Assembly (NCBI RefSeq): GCF_027533845.1
Contig: NZ_JAPZVN010000003.1
Span: 372,001 to 436,000 of the forward strand
Origin: Streptomyces sp. RPT161
Lineage (GTDB): Bacteria > Actinomycetota > Actinomycetes > Streptomycetales > Streptomycetaceae
Direction of reading: 5' to 3'
Length of the DNA: 64,000 bases
The translations under genes and the position numbers were made by a program. The notes beneath the pieces were generated by a model. That model was given only the letters and a program-made list of their open reading frames with translations, was not told where the DNA came from and made no database searches. Below, one piece after another: positions 10,450 through 19,961 of this stretch; the stretch's first letter is position 1, and the number at the start of each line of letters is the position of its first letter.

Positions 10450-12227
10450 CAGGCCTCCTTGGCTTCGGGGCTGGCGGTACGGCGACCGCGGCGCAGCGGT
10501 GCCTGGACACCGAGGCTCTTGGGGTTGAGCCCGGACCAGGGGTGGCCCTGCGCGTAGAACTTGCGCCGGGCGAGGATCGTCATCAGCGGCTTGGTGAACA
10601 GGTAGACCACCACCACGTCGAGCAGGGTGGTCAGGCCGAGGGTGAACGCGAAGCCCTGGACCTTGCCGACCGAGCAGATGAACAGCACGGCCGCGGCGAG
10701 GAACGACACGAAGTCGGACACCAGGATGGTGCGCCGGGCCCGCGGCCAGGCCCGCTGGACCGCCGGGGCGAGGCTGCGGCCACCGCGTAGCTCGTCGCGG
10801 ATCCGCTCGAAGTACACGATGAACGAGTCCGCCGTGATACCGATCGCGACGATGGCACCGCAGACCGCGGGCAGGTTCAGCGCGAAGCCGATCGCCGGGC
10901 CGAGCAGCGTCATGATGGCGTAGGTGAGCGCGGCGGAGACCAGCAGGCTGACCACGGCGACGAAGCTCAGACCGCGGTAGTACGCGAGCAGGTAGAGCAC
11001 CACCAGCGCCAGGCCGACCGCGCCGGCGATCAGGCCGCCGTGCAGTTGCTCACCGCCGAGCTGCGGGGAGACGGTGGTGACGTCCGAGGTGTTGAAGGAC
11101 AGCGGCAGCGCGCCGTAGGACAGCACGTTGGCCAGGTCCTCGGAGGACTGCTGGGTGAAGTTGCCGTAGATCTGGGCGCTACCGCCGGTGATCGCCGAGG
11201 AGACCGAGGGCGCCGAGACGACCTGGTTGTCCAGCACGATGGCGAACTGGTTGTTCGGCGGCTGCTGCTTGGCGAGCTGACCGGTCACGTCGGCGAACTT
11301 CTTGCCGCCCGCGGAGCTGAACTCCAGCGTGACGATCCATCCCTCACCGGACTGGGTGTCGTAGACCGACTTGGCGCCGGAGACCTGCTTACCGTCCACC
11401 TGGGCCGGGCCCAGGATGTACTTGGTCTTGCCGTCCTGGCTGCACGCGACGGTGGTGTCGGTCGGCTGGGCGCCGAGCCCGGCGTTCGCCATCTGCGTGG
11501 GCTTGGAGCAGTCCAGCGCGTTGAACTGCTTCTGCACGGCCGGGGGCACGCCTGCGGCGCCGGAGGTCGGCGGAGGCGTGCTGGCCGCGGACGGGTTGGT
11601 CGAGGGGGTGGCCGACGAGGTCGCCTTGGGGCTGCTGGAACCGGCCGCCTTGACAGCGTCGGTGACCGCCCGGCCCTGGGCGGTGGAACTGGGCGACGGG
11701 GAGGTCGACGGCTTGGCACTGGCACCGTTCTTGCCCGCGCCCGACGGGGAGCTGGACGGGGCGGACGACGGGCTGCCGGAGGGGCTCGGCGACGGCTTGT
11801 TCCCGGCGGCCGGGGCGTTGTTGGCCTCGGTGATCACCGTGCGGAAGTACAGCTGGGCGGTGGTGCCGACCTGCTTCTTCGCCTGGTCGGCGTTGGTACC
11901 CCGGGGGATGTCGACGATGATGTTGCGATCGCCCTGGGTCTGCACCTCCGCCTCGGAGACACCAAGACCGTTGACCCGCTTGTTGATGATGTTGACCGCG
12001 GTGTCCATGTTGGCCTTGTTGATCGCGTTGGCCTGACCCGGAGTGTTCTTCGCGGTCAGCGTGATCTCGGTGCCACCGGCGAGGTCGATGCCCAGCCGCG
12101 GGCTGGTGTGCCCGGAGATGAACATGCCTCCGGTGAGCGCGACCAGAGCCACCAGGATCACGGCCAGCGCGCGGCCGGGGTACCCCTGGGCCCCCGGCGA
12201 CCTGCGCCCCTTCTTGGGTGCTGCCAC
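10449..12227 (-). CDS. secD: Protein translocase subunit SecD
   Basis: Partner of SecF in the export motor. The 592-residue protein has TM1 at about 19-39, the D1 signature RLGIDLAGGTEITL, a large periplasmic domain and five C-terminal helices with GIGITADSFIVYFERIRDE and GFAFTLGLTTLLDVVVVYLFTKP. Between about residues 139 and 219 the periplasmic domain carries a Pro/Ser/Ala-rich low-complexity insert (SPSPSGSPSSAPSS and similar) absent from short SecD proteins. The GTG at 12227 (VAAPKKGRR) was preferred over a start 20 codons upstream because homologues begin there. Confidence 0.95.
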   Translation of the reverse strand: MAAPKKGRRSPGAQGYPGRALAVILVALVALTGGMFISGHTSPRLGIDLAGGTEITLTAKNTPGQANAINKANMDTAVNIINKRVNGLGVSEAEVQTQGDRNIIVDIPRGTNADQAKKQVGTTAQLYFRTVITEANNAPAAGNKPSPSPSGSPSSAPSSSPSGAGKNGASAKPSTSPSPSSTAQGRAVTDAVKAAGSSSPKATSSATPSTNPSAASTPPPTSGAAGVPPAVQKQFNALDCSKPTQMANAGLGAQPTDTTVACSQDGKTKYILGPAQVDGKQVSGAKSVYDTQSGEGWIVTLEFSSAGGKKFADVTGQLAKQQPPNNQFAIVLDNQVVSAPSVSSAITGGSAQIYGNFTQQSSEDLANVLSYGALPLSFNTSDVTTVSPQLGGEQLHGGLIAGAVGLALVVLYLLAYYRGLSFVAVVSLLVSAALTYAIMTLLGPAIGFALNLPAVCGAIVAIGITADSFIVYFERIRDELRGGRSLAPAVQRAWPRARRTILVSDFVSFLAAAVLFICSVGKVQGFAFTLGLTTLLDVVVVYLFTKPLMTILARRKFYAQGHPWSGLNPKSLGVQAPLRRGRRTASPEAKEA

Positions 12228-12353
12228 CTTCTCGTTTCTCCCTGTCCAACCGTTTCCGCGTCGGCGTTGCTGTCGCGGGACGGCCACGAATGATGTGAGG
12301 ACGTGCCGGACGTGCTGGACGCAGGGCCTTCAGCCTAGCCCTGAACCCGCGAC

Positions 12354-12842
12354 TTACTTCTCGCTGTCCTTGGCGTCCTTCGCCGTGTCGGCGTCGCGCA
12401 CCGCGTCCTTGGCGTCGGTGGCCTCGCCTTCGGTGGCAGCGGCCTTGTCCAGGTTGACGGGCTCCTCGTCCTGGGACTTGGCGGCGTGCTCCGGCTCGTC
12501 GGCGGGCTCGACGACCGGGGTGCCGTCAACGCCGGGGTGCTCGTCGAAGGTGAGCGGGATGTCGTTGTTGACGAGGCTGTCGTACTCCTCGTCGCTCAGC
12601 ACCGCGCCGACGGCGTTCTTGGCGTACAGCGAGTGGACACCCGGAGCGACCTCCAGCAGGACGGTCGTGTCGCGGACCTCCTTGACCTTGGCGATCATGC
12701 CGCCGATGGTCCGCACACCCGTACCGGGCTGCATCTGGTTGCGCATCTCGGCGGCCTGGCGCTGCTTGTTCTTGGCCGAGCGGGTCATGAGCAGCATGAC
12801 GCCGATGATCAGGATGAAGGGGAGAAGCGTGGCGATGTTCAC
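12354..12842 (-). CDS. yajC: Preprotein translocase subunit YajC
   Basis: Small accessory protein of the SecDF complex, with one N-terminal membrane helix (residues 3-20, IATLLPFILIIGVMLLMT) followed by basic SAKNKQRQAAEMRNQM and the conserved core GTGVRTIGGMIAKVKEVRDTTVLLEVAPGVHS. The C-terminal 70 residues are acidic and low-complexity, as in other actinomycetes. At 162 residues it is longer than the roughly 110 residues of E. coli YajC because of this tail. It leads the yajC-secD-secF-apt series and has its own promoter upstream. Confidence 0.92.
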   Translation of the reverse strand: MNIATLLPFILIIGVMLLMTRSAKNKQRQAAEMRNQMQPGTGVRTIGGMIAKVKEVRDTTVLLEVAPGVHSLYAKNAVGAVLSDEEYDSLVNNDIPLTFDEHPGVDGTPVVEPADEPEHAAKSQDEEPVNLDKAAATEGEATDAKDAVRDADTAKDAKDSEK

Positions 12843-12938
12843 GGCCTGGGGGTTTTCCTTCGCGCGGCCACGTGGACGCGGCCTGGTCTACGGATGGGGG
12901 TGTGGGGTGCGGATGCCGTCCTAGGAGGGCATCGGCGG

Positions 12939-12968
12939 AGTCTAGGCGAACCCACACCTTGGGAACAA
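12939..12968 (-). promoter_or_regulatory. Promoter for yajC-secDF
   Basis: Reading leftward, -35 TTGTTC (12968-12963) and -10 TAGACT (12944-12939) are separated by 18 bases, close to the vegetative consensus. The start of yajC is 97 bases downstream. A small GATGCC/GGCATC hairpin lies in the leader at about 12912-12933. Confidence 0.6.
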
Positions 12969-13015
12969 CGCCCAGCATTGCACTCAGGTTCCGCGAGCGG
13001 CGAGTCCCCGCGCCG

Positions 13016-14080
13016 TCACTGGCCGAACAGCCCCTGCTGGCCGGGCGGGTTCGACTGCTGCGGCGGCACCAGGCCCAGGTGGGCCCAAGCGGCGGGAGTG
13101 GCGATCCGGCCACGCGGCGTGCGCGCCAGCAGCCCCTCACGCACCAGGAACGGCTCCGCCACCTCCTCCACCGTCTCCCTCTCCTCCCCCACGGCCACCG
13201 CCAGTGTCGACAGTCCCACCGGTCCACCGCCGAACAGCCGCAACAGGGCGTCCAGCACCGCGCGGTCCAGCCGGTCCAGGCCGCGCAGGTCCACCTCGTA
13301 CACATCGAGTGCCTGCGCGGCGATCTCGCGGGTGATCGCGCCGTCCGCCTTGACCTGGGCGTAGTCGCGGACCCGGCGCAGCAGGCGGTTGGCGATCCGG
13401 GGGGTGCCGCGGGACCGGCCGGCGATCTCGGCGGCGCCCTCGGGGTCGATCGCCACGTCGAGCAGATCGGCGGAGCGGCGCACGACCCGCTCCAGTTCGG
13501 CGGGCCCGTAGAACTCCATGTGGCCGGTGAAGCCGAAGCGGTCGCGCAGCGGGGGCGGCAGCAGGCCCGCCCTGGTGGTGGCACCGACCAGGGTGAACGG
13601 CGGCAGCTCCAGCGGAATGGCGGTGGCGCCGGGGCCCTTGCCGACGATCACGTCGACCCGGAAGTCCTCCATCGCCATGTAGAGCATCTCTTCGGCGGGC
13701 CGGGACATCCGGTGGATCTCGTCGAGGAAGAGGACCTCGCCCTCGGTGAGCGACGACAGGATCGCGGCCAGGTCGCCCGCGTGCTGGATGGCGGGTCCCG
13801 ACGTGATCCGGATCGGGGCGCCCATCTCGGCGGCGATGATCATCGACAGGGTGGTCTTGCCGAGGCCCGGAGCGCCGGAGAGCAGTACGTGATCGGCGGT
13901 GCCGCCGCGCTGGCGGGCCGCTTTGAGCACCAGGTCGAGTTGTTCGCGGACCCGCTCCTGACCGATGAACTCGCCGAGGTCCTTGGGCCGCAGGGCGGCC
14001 TCGACGGCGCGCTCCTCACCGTCCGCGGCTGCGGCGACCAGCCGCTGGTCGGTCTCGGGTACTGGGTCGTCCCAGGTCAT
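13016..14080 (-). CDS. ruvB: Holliday junction branch migration ATPase RuvB
   Basis: AAA+ motor that drives Holliday-junction branch migration with RuvA. The 354-residue protein contains [18 protein letters not shown], Walker [10 protein letters not shown] near residue 70, Walker [10 protein letters not shown], the RuvB-specific insert [16 protein letters not shown], sensor [18 protein letters not shown] with an arginine finger, and the C-terminal winged helix. The tail [11 protein letters not shown] is Gly/Gln-rich. It follows ruvA by 47 bases. The ATG at 14080 is preceded by a moderate AAAGGAC ribosome site. Confidence 0.97.
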   Translation of the reverse strand: MTWDDPVPETDQRLVAAAADGEERAVEAALRPKDLGEFIGQERVREQLDLVLKAARQRGGTADHVLLSGAPGLGKTTLSMIIAAEMGAPIRITSGPAIQHAGDLAAILSSLTEGEVLFLDEIHRMSRPAEEMLYMAMEDFRVDVIVGKGPGATAIPLELPPFTLVGATTRAGLLPPPLRDRFGFTGHMEFYGPAELERVVRRSADLLDVAIDPEGAAEIAGRSRGTPRIANRLLRRVRDYAQVKADGAITREIAAQALDVYEVDLRGLDRLDRAVLDALLRLFGGGPVGLSTLAVAVGEERETVEEVAEPFLVREGLLARTPRGRIATPAAWAHLGLVPPQQSNPPGQQGLFGQ

Positions 14081-14127
14081 GGGTGGGTCTGTCCTTTGTC
14101 GGGGCGGACGTCGGTGCGGTCGGCGGG

Positions 14128-14742
14128 CTAGCGGGCCCGGTTGAGGGTCTTCAGAGCGGAGCGCAGCAGAGCCGAGACATTGGGCGTGCCACCCTCGGCC
14201 TCCGCCTCGGGCGCCACCGCGGCGACCGCTTCATCGGCCTGCCGGGGCTGGTAGCCCAACCCGACCAGGGCGGCGTGGAGTTGGTCCCGCCACGATGCGG
14301 GCGCGGCGGCCGCGGGGGCCGGCACGGTGCCGCCGCCCACGGGGGCGCCGAGTCGGTCCTTGAGCTCCAGCAGCAGCCGTTGGGCGCCCTTCTTGCCGAT
14401 GCCGGGCACCGCGGTGAGCGCCTTCTCGTCGTCCGTGGCGACGGCCAGCCGCAGGGCGTCGGGCGAGTGGACGGCGAGCATGGCCTGGGCCAGCCGGGGC
14501 CCAACCCCGCTTGCCGTCTGCAGGAGTTCGAAGACCTGCCGCTCGTCGTCGTCGGCGAAGCCGTAGAGGGTGAGCGAGTCCTCGCGCACCACCAGGGAGG
14601 TGGCCAGCCGGGCCGGCTCCCCCAACCGAAGCGCGGCCAGGGTGCCGGGGGTGCACTGGACCGACATCCCCACACCGCCGACCTCCACGACCGCGGTGTC
14701 CGGGGACAGGGCCGCGACCGGCCCACTGACGAAGGCGATCAT
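14128..14742 (-). CDS. ruvA: Holliday junction branch migration protein RuvA
   Basis: Tetrameric junction-binding protein that positions RuvB. The 204-residue protein begins [12 protein letters not shown] (OB fold). It contains the two helix-hairpin-helix segments [19 protein letters not shown] and [23 protein letters not shown], then an acidic/Ala-rich linker and domain III ([19 protein letters not shown]) that contacts RuvB. Its ATG overlaps the ruvC stop (ATGA), so the two are translationally coupled in a ruvC-ruvA-ruvB operon. Confidence 0.97.
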   Translation of the reverse strand: MIAFVSGPVAALSPDTAVVEVGGVGMSVQCTPGTLAALRLGEPARLATSLVVREDSLTLYGFADDDERQVFELLQTASGVGPRLAQAMLAVHSPDALRLAVATDDEKALTAVPGIGKKGAQRLLLELKDRLGAPVGGGTVPAPAAAAPASWRDQLHAALVGLGYQPRQADEAVAAVAPEAEAEGGTPNVSALLRSALKTLNRAR

Positions 14743-15275
14743 GCGGTGCCTTTCGGAGTACGGAGCCGCTGGGCGGCGACGGCCTGGCGCAGCCGGTCGC
14801 TGGCCGTGCCGCGCCAGATGTGGCAGATGGCCAGGGCCAGCGCGTCGGCGGCGTCGGCGGGCTTGGGCGGTGCGTCAAGCCGTAGCAGCCGGGTGACCAT
14901 GGCGCCGACCTGCGCCTTCTCGGCCCGGCCGCTGCCGGTGACGGCGGCCTTGACCTCGCTGGGGGTGTGCAGTGCGACCGGAAGGCCGCGACGGGAGGCG
15001 CAGAGCAGGGCGACGGCGCTGGCCTGCGCGGTGCCCATCACGGTGCGGACGTTGTGCTGGCTGAACACCCGCTCCACGGCGACGAATTGCGGCCGGTGCT
15101 CGTCGAGCCAGGCCTCTATGCCGCGTTCGATGAGCACCAAACGCTCGCCGATGTCCGCGTCGGCCGGGGTGCGGACGACGCCAACTCCCGCCATGCGCAA
15201 CGGTTTTCCCGGGGCGCCGTCCACCACGCCGATGCCGCAGCGGGTCAGTCCGGGGTCCACTCCGAGCACACGCAC
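14739..15275 (-). CDS. ruvC: Holliday junction resolvase RuvC
   Basis: RNase H-fold endonuclease that resolves Holliday junctions. The 178-residue length is usual. The first catalytic Asp is in [13 protein letters not shown] (residue 7), the Glu in [20 protein letters not shown], and the last Asp pair in [16 protein letters not shown]. The GTG at 15275 gives the conserved N-terminus; the frame stays open upstream but without coding character. It is the first gene of ruvCAB and is separated from the upstream yebC gene by a strong terminator hairpin. Confidence 0.96.
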   Translation of the reverse strand: MRVLGVDPGLTRCGIGVVDGAPGKPLRMAGVGVVRTPADADIGERLVLIERGIEAWLDEHRPQFVAVERVFSQHNVRTVMGTAQASAVALLCASRRGLPVALHTPSEVKAAVTGSGRAEKAQVGAMVTRLLRLDAPPKPADAADALALAICHIWRGTASDRLRQAVAAQRLRTPKGTA

Positions 15276-15340
15276 CGAGCCCCTCCCTTCACGCCGTCGA
15301 TCAGCTGTTCTTCGGAGGTTATCGGGTGCCACTGACAACG

Positions 15341-15379
15341 AAGGGGGGCCGGTGGGGGTGTTTCCCACCGGCCCCCCTT
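15341..15379 (-). terminator. Terminator hairpin after yebC
   Basis: Perfect 16-bp stem (aaggggggccggtggg at 15341-15356 with its complement at 15364-15379) and a 7-base loop, starting 8 bases past the yebC stop. The ruvC start is about 65 bases further on. Confidence 0.8.
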
Positions 15380-15386
15380 CAGGGGC

Positions 15387-16139
15387 TCAGGCTTCGACCT
15401 TCTCCATGATCTCGTCCGGGACGTCGAAGTTGGCGAACACGTTCTGCACGTCGTCGCTGTCCTCAAGGGCGTCGATCAGCTTGAAGATCTTGCGCGCGCC
15501 CTCCTCGTCCAGCTCCACCTGCATGGTGGGAAGGAAGTTGGCGTCGGCGGAGTCGTAGTCGATGCCCGCCTCCTGGAGCGCCTTGCGCACCGGGACCAGG
15601 TCGGTGGCCTCGCTGATCACCTCGAAGGACTCGCCCAGGTCGTTGACCTCCTCGGCGCCCGCGTCGAGCACGGCACCGAGCACGTCGTCCTCGGTCAGCC
15701 CGTTCTTCGGGACGATCACCACGCCCTTGCGGTTGAACAGGTACGACACCGAGCCCGGGTCGGCCATCGAGCCGCCGTTGCGGGTCATCGCGACGCGCAC
15801 CTCGGAGGCGGCGCGGTTGCGGTTGTCGGTGAGGCACTCGATCAGCACGGCGACACCGTTCGGGCCGTAGCCCTCGTACATGATCGTCTGGTAGTCGGCG
15901 CCGCCCGCCTCCAGGCCGGCACCGCGCTTGATCGCGCTGTCGATGTTCTTGTTCGGTACCGAACTCTTCTTGGCCTTCTGTACGGCGTCGTAAAGAGTCG
16001 GGTTGCCGTCCAGGTCGGCGCCGCCCATCCGCGCCGCGACCTCGATGTTCTTGATCAGCTTCGCGAAGAGTTTGCCGCGCTTGGCATCAATCACGGCCTT
16101 CTTGTGCTTCGTCGTAGCCCATTTAGAGTGGCCGGACAT
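15387..16139 (-). CDS. YebC/PmpR family regulator (TACO1 family)
   Basis: YebC-type protein of 250 residues. Members were first described as DNA-binding regulators, and some are now linked to translation of difficult proline stretches. The start [30 protein letters not shown] is the family hallmark (only parts needed: GHSKWA, DAKRGK), followed by [13 protein letters not shown] and the acidic domains [14 protein letters not shown] and [18 protein letters not shown]. It sits between pdxT and ruvC, as in many actinomycetes. The ATG at 16139 is preceded by AAGGAGAC, a strong ribosome site. Confidence 0.95.
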   Translation of the reverse strand: MSGHSKWATTKHKKAVIDAKRGKLFAKLIKNIEVAARMGGADLDGNPTLYDAVQKAKKSSVPNKNIDSAIKRGAGLEAGGADYQTIMYEGYGPNGVAVLIECLTDNRNRAASEVRVAMTRNGGSMADPGSVSYLFNRKGVVIVPKNGLTEDDVLGAVLDAGAEEVNDLGESFEVISEATDLVPVRKALQEAGIDYDSADANFLPTMQVELDEEGARKIFKLIDALEDSDDVQNVFANFDVPDEIMEKVEA

Positions 16140-16213
16140 CCGCCTGTCTCCTTCACGTCACCAAACTGCCAACGAACACTTGTGATCCTACCGGGATCAC
16201 GCGGTCCGGCTTT

Positions 16214-16810
16214 TCACCCCGACTGCCGCACCATGCCCGCGAACAACGCGTGCACCCTGTGGTCTCCGGTCAGCTCCGGGTGGAAGGAGGTGGCGAGCAG
16301 GTTGCCCTGGCGGACGGCGACGATCGTCTCGTCCCGCAGCCGCGCGAGCACCTCGACCCCGGCGCCCACCGACTCGACCCATGGAGCGCGGATGAAGACG
16401 CCCTCGCAGGGGCCGCCCTCGATGCCCGCGATCTCCACGGCGGCCTCGAAGGACTCGTTCTGGCGGCCGAAGGCGTTGCGACGCACCGTCATGTCGATGC
16501 CGCCGATGGTCTCCTGGTCGTCACGGCCGTCGAGGATCTTGTCGGCGAGCATGATCATGCCCGCGCAGGAGCCGTAGGCGGGCATTCCGCCGCGTATCCG
16601 GGCGCGCAGCGGTTCCAGCAGGCCGAAGGTGACGGCCAGCTTGGACATGGTGGTGGACTCGCCGCCCGGGATCACCAGGCCGTGGACACCGTCGAGTTCC
16701 TCGGGGCGGCGCACCGGGCGGGTCTGGACACCGGCGGCCTCCAGCGCGGCGGTGTGCTCACGTACATCGCCCTGGAGGGCGAGCACGCCGACGGTGGGGG
16801 TAATGGGCAC
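16214..16810 (-). CDS. pdxT: Pyridoxal 5'-phosphate synthase glutaminase subunit PdxT
   Basis: Class I glutaminase that supplies ammonia to PdxS for vitamin B6 synthesis. The 198-residue protein has [12 protein letters not shown], the oxyanion-hole segment [13 protein letters not shown], the nucleophile Cys in [10 protein letters not shown], and the His/Glu pair in [13 protein letters not shown]. The GTG at 16810 was chosen because AAAGG lies 8 bases upstream and homologues start just before the first beta strand. It lies downstream of pdxS, with a strong hairpin in the 132-base gap. Confidence 0.95.
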   Translation of the reverse strand: MPITPTVGVLALQGDVREHTAALEAAGVQTRPVRRPEELDGVHGLVIPGGESTTMSKLAVTFGLLEPLRARIRGGMPAYGSCAGMIMLADKILDGRDDQETIGGIDMTVRRNAFGRQNESFEAAVEIAGIEGGPCEGVFIRAPWVESVGAGVEVLARLRDETIVAVRQGNLLATSFHPELTGDHRVHALFAGMVRQSG

Positions 16811-16848
16811 AGCGGAACCTTTCGCAGGCGTTTCTCGGCCCAACGGAC

Positions 16849-16915
16849 GGGCCACGGCCGCGCGGTGGGGATTCCGGGGCGAAGCCCCTGGAAGCTCCCA
16901 GCGCGGCCGTGGCCC
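16849..16915 (-). terminator. Hairpin between pdxS and pdxT
   Basis: Perfect 15-bp stem (gggccacggccgcgc at 16849-16863 with its complement at 16901-16915) enclosing a 37-base loop. It lies 28 bases after the pdxS stop and 39 before the pdxT start. It may act as a partial terminator or RNA-stability element that lowers PdxT relative to PdxS; this is inference. Confidence 0.55.
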
Positions 16916-16942
16916 GGACCATCGGTGGTTCGGGGCGGGTGG

Positions 16943-17857
16943 TTACCAGCCGCGGTTGGCGTAGCGCTCGGTCTCCGGGAGGGTGTCGCAGTTGATGCCG
17001 ACCATGGCCTCGCCCAGGCCGCGGGAGACGTCCGCGATCACCTTCGGGTCGTCGTAGAAGGTGGTGGCCTTCACGATCGCGGCGGCGCGCTGGGCCGGGT
17101 CGCCGGACTTGAAGATGCCGGAGCCGACGAAGACGCCCTCCGCGCCGAGCTGCATCATCAGCGCGGCGTCCGCCGGGGTGGCCACGCCGCCCGCGCTGAA
17201 CAGCACGACGGGCAGCTTGCCGAGCGTGGCGACCTCCTTGACCAGCTCGTACGGGGCGCGCAGCTCCTTGGCGGCGGCGTACAGCTCGTGGTTGTCCAGG
17301 CCGCGCAGCCGGGCGATGTCGCCCTTGATCTGGCGCAGGTGGCGCACCGCCTCGACCACGTTGCCGGTGCCCGCCTCGCCCTTGGAGCGGATCATGGCCG
17401 CGCCCTCGGCGATCCGGCGCAGCGCCTCGCCCAGGTTGGTCGCACCGCACACGAAGGGCGTGGTGAAGGCCCACTTGTCGCTGTGGTTGACCTCGTCGGC
17501 GGGGGTGAGGACCTCGGACTCGTCGATGTAGTCCACGCCCAGCGCCTGGAGCACCTGGGCCTCGACGAAGTGGCCGATCCGGGACTTGGCCATGACCGGG
17601 ATCGACACCGCGTTGATGATGCCGTCGATCATGTCGGGGTCGGACATGCGGGCCACGCCGCCGTCCTTGCGGATGTCGGCGGGCACCCGCTCAAGCGCCA
17701 TGACCGCGACGGCACCGGCGTCCTCGGCGATCTTGGCCTGCTCCGGGGTGACCACATCCATGATCACACCGCCCTTGAGCTGCTCGGCCATGCCGCGCTT
17801 GACGCGCGCGGTGCCGGTCTCGGGGCTGGCAGTGGTGCTGGCGGGCGTGGTGGACAA
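16943..17857 (-). CDS. pdxS: Pyridoxal 5'-phosphate synthase lyase subunit PdxS
   Basis: Synthase that builds pyridoxal phosphate from ribose 5-phosphate, glyceraldehyde 3-phosphate and PdxT-derived ammonia. It is a TIM barrel with [18 protein letters not shown] and its active-site lysine, [36 protein letters not shown] and the C-terminal [11 protein letters not shown]. The TTG at 17857 is preferred because GAGG lies 6 bases upstream and it gives 304 residues, the usual size; a GTG at 17869 lacks a ribosome site. Among the most conserved proteins in the window. Confidence 0.96.
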   Translation of the reverse strand: MSTTPASTTASPETGTARVKRGMAEQLKGGVIMDVVTPEQAKIAEDAGAVAVMALERVPADIRKDGGVARMSDPDMIDGIINAVSIPVMAKSRIGHFVEAQVLQALGVDYIDESEVLTPADEVNHSDKWAFTTPFVCGATNLGEALRRIAEGAAMIRSKGEAGTGNVVEAVRHLRQIKGDIARLRGLDNHELYAAAKELRAPYELVKEVATLGKLPVVLFSAGGVATPADAALMMQLGAEGVFVGSGIFKSGDPAQRAAAIVKATTFYDDPKVIADVSRGLGEAMVGINCDTLPETERYANRGW

Positions 17858-18067
17858 GATTGACCTCACTCGTTGAGATACGTGTGCGATAGGCCCATCG
17901 TAGGACCGTACGGATCGACCCTGGACCTGCCCTCAGGTCCACTTCGGCCGGACCGCCGCTACGGAACTGACAAAACCCGAGGCATCAGGCCAAGAACAAG
18001 GGCCAATCGCCACCCAGTGGCCCGATTTCCACCGCTCCGCGGGCCGCGGTTGGCCTGGGAACGGCCG

Positions 18068-18616
18068 CTAGCGGCTCGCCCCGTCCGCGGTGAGGGCCTG
18101 CGGCGGCTCGTCGTCCATCTCGAAGGCCAGCGGGAACGGCGCGTGCCCGGCCAGCCGGAACCAGCGGACGGCGCGCTGCCGCCGTAGGGCGCGCGCGGCG
18201 CGCACCGCGTCGTTGTGGAACCGGCGGGCCATCGGGGTACGGCGTACCGCCGCGGTCAGTTCGCCCACCGCCTCCGGGCCGCCCGGTGCCTCCCGTACCG
18301 CCTGTACGGTGTCGGGCTCGGCGAAGACCGCGCGCAGCGTCTGGCTCAGGTCACTCTCCGCGACCTCGCGCTGCTCGTCCTCGGCCTGCCGGGCCGCGTG
18401 GGCGGTCTGGTACAGCACGATCGAGGCGGCCGGATCGAGGATGCCGGAGGTCGCCAACTCCTGTGCCACCGAGGCGCGGCGCAGCAGTTGCGCGTCCAAC
18501 GCGGCGCGCGCCGCGTCGATGCGCGCGTGCAGGCGGTCCAACCGGCCGGCGGTCCAGCTGAGGTAGATGCCCAGCAGGACCAGTGCTGCCGCGATCCAGA
18601 TCAAGGTGAACGTCAC
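18068..18616 (-). CDS. Hypothetical single-pass membrane protein with coiled coil
   Basis: Not assigned to a family by me. The 182-residue protein starts with one membrane helix (residues 2-20, TFTLIWIAAALVLLGIYLSW). A heptad-rich segment RLDRLHARIDAARAALDAQLLRR continues as long Ala/Glu-rich helices to about residue 150; the end is RWFRLAGHAPFPLAFEMDDEPPQAL. The layout recalls LemA-like proteins, but the LemA motifs are not obvious. The GTG at 18616 gives the membrane start; the frame is open upstream into an inverted-repeat region. It is downstream of the PIM mannosyltransferase gene in the same direction. Confidence 0.75.
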   Translation of the reverse strand: MTFTLIWIAAALVLLGIYLSWTAGRLDRLHARIDAARAALDAQLLRRASVAQELATSGILDPAASIVLYQTAHAARQAEDEQREVAESDLSQTLRAVFAEPDTVQAVREAPGGPEAVGELTAAVRRTPMARRFHNDAVRAARALRRQRAVRWFRLAGHAPFPLAFEMDDEPPQALTADGASR

Positions 18617-18652
18617 GGGCTGCAAGCCTACGGGTTCCGTGCGGATGGTCGG

Positions 18653-18801
18653 GGGTTCGCGTGGTCTCTCCGCCACCCGCCCGCCCGTTCGCCGTCCCAC
18701 CGGCGGGCAACGCCTCGCCCCCCACCCACAACCGATGCGGCGCACCGGTACGCGAAGGGGGCGGCGAACGGGTGGGAGGCGGGAAGAGGAACGCGAACCC
18801 G
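18653..18801. repeat. Long imperfect inverted repeat between two genes
   Basis: About 40-base arms at 18653-18694 and 18762-18801 are imperfect complements. The ends match well: gggttcgcg pairs with cgcgaaccc, and cgttcgccg with cggcgaacg. The arms are separated by about 67 bases. It fills the 193-base gap upstream of the 182-residue membrane protein gene and could form a large cruciform or RNA hairpin. Confidence 0.55.
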
Positions 18802-18809
18802 GCGGAGGG

Positions 18810-19961
18810 TCACAGGCGCAACCGCGCCCGCAGCCCGGTCCGTTCGTCCGGCGCCACAGAAGCCGCGCCGTCCGTCACCATCTCGTAGACCGAAAGGATC
18901 TCCGCCCCGACCGTCGACCAGTCGAACCGCCGTACGTGCCTGCTGCCCAACTCCCGCAGCTCCGCGAGCCGTTCGCGGTCGCCGAGCAGCCGTACCGCCG
19001 AAGTGGCCAGCGCCTCCGCGTCCTCCACCGGGAACAACTCGCCCGCCGCTCCCCCGTCCAGCACCTGCCGGAAGGCGTCGAGATCGCTGGCCAGCACCGG
19101 CGCGCCCGCCGACATCGCCTCCACCAGGATGATGCCGAAGCTCTCACCACCGGTGTTGGGCGCCACGTACAGGTCCACGCTGCGCAGCATCCGCGCCTTG
19201 TCCTCGTCGCTGACCATGCCGAGGAACTCCACACGCTCGCGCATGGATTCGGGCAGCCCGTCGACCGCCTCCTCCTCGTCGCCGCGCCCGGCGACCAGCA
19301 GCCGGGTCTCCGGCCGGGCCGCGAGGATCTTCGGCAGCGCCCGCATCAGCGTCGGAAGTCCCTTGCGCGGCTCGTCGATCCGGCCGATGAAGCCAATCGT
19401 TTCCCCTTGCCACTGCGGCTTCGGTTCGGCCTTCGCGAAGAAGTCGACGTCGACGCCGTTGGGGATCACCACGGCATCGCCGCCGAGATGTTCGACGAGG
19501 GTGCGCCGGGCGTACTCGCTCACCGCGATCCGCGCGCTGATCTTCTCCAGCGCCGGTTGCAGGATCGGGTACGCGGCGATCATGGCGCGCGAACGCGGGT
19601 TGGAGGTGTGGAACGTGGCCACGATCGGCCCCTGCGCCGCCCAGCAGGACAGCAGCCCCAGCGACGGCGAGGCGGGCTCGTGGATGTGGATCACGTCGAA
19701 GGCTCCGTCGTGCAGCCAGCGCCGTACCCGCGCGGCGGACAGGAAGCCGAAGTTGAGCCGGGCCACCGAGCCGTTGTACGGCACCGGCACCGCCCGCCCG
19801 GCGGAGACGACGTAGCCCGGCAGCGGGGTGTCGTCGTCGGCCGGGGCCAGCACCGAGACCCGGTGGCCGAGACCGATCAGGTGCTCGGCGAGGTCCCGGA
19901 TGTGGAACTGCACGCCACCGGGGACATCCCAGGAGTACGGGCAGACGATCCCGATCCTCAA
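18810..19961 (-). CDS. pimA: Phosphatidylinositol alpha-mannosyltransferase, PimA-like
   Basis: GT-B, GT4-family glycosyltransferase that transfers mannose from GDP-mannose to phosphatidylinositol at the inner membrane face. The 383-residue protein begins RIGIVCPYSWDVPGGVQFHI. It carries VIHIHEPASPSLGLL, ATFHTSNPRSR, GFIGRIDEPRKGLPTL and the donor-site motif APNTGGESFGIILVEAMSAG with E-x7-E. The TTG at 19961 overlaps the upstream stop (TTGA) and has GGAG 6 bases before it. It is third in the operon pgsA, acyltransferase, pimA. The gene order matches the mycobacterial PIM locus, which strengthens the substrate call. Confidence 0.92.
   Translation of the reverse strand: MRIGIVCPYSWDVPGGVQFHIRDLAEHLIGLGHRVSVLAPADDDTPLPGYVVSAGRAVPVPYNGSVARLNFGFLSAARVRRWLHDGAFDVIHIHEPASPSLGLLSCWAAQGPIVATFHTSNPRSRAMIAAYPILQPALEKISARIAVSEYARRTLVEHLGGDAVVIPNGVDVDFFAKAEPKPQWQGETIGFIGRIDEPRKGLPTLMRALPKILAARPETRLLVAGRGDEEEAVDGLPESMRERVEFLGMVSDEDKARMLRSVDLYVAPNTGGESFGIILVEAMSAGAPVLASDLDAFRQVLDGGAAGELFPVEDAEALATSAVRLLGDRERLAELRELGSRHVRRFDWSTVGAEILSVYEMVTDGAASVAPDERTGLRARLRL

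Noticed and set aside
16250-17863. Rightward 537-codon open frame opposite pdxT and pdxS
   Set aside because: Antisense shadow of two strongly conserved genes, with no motif of its own.
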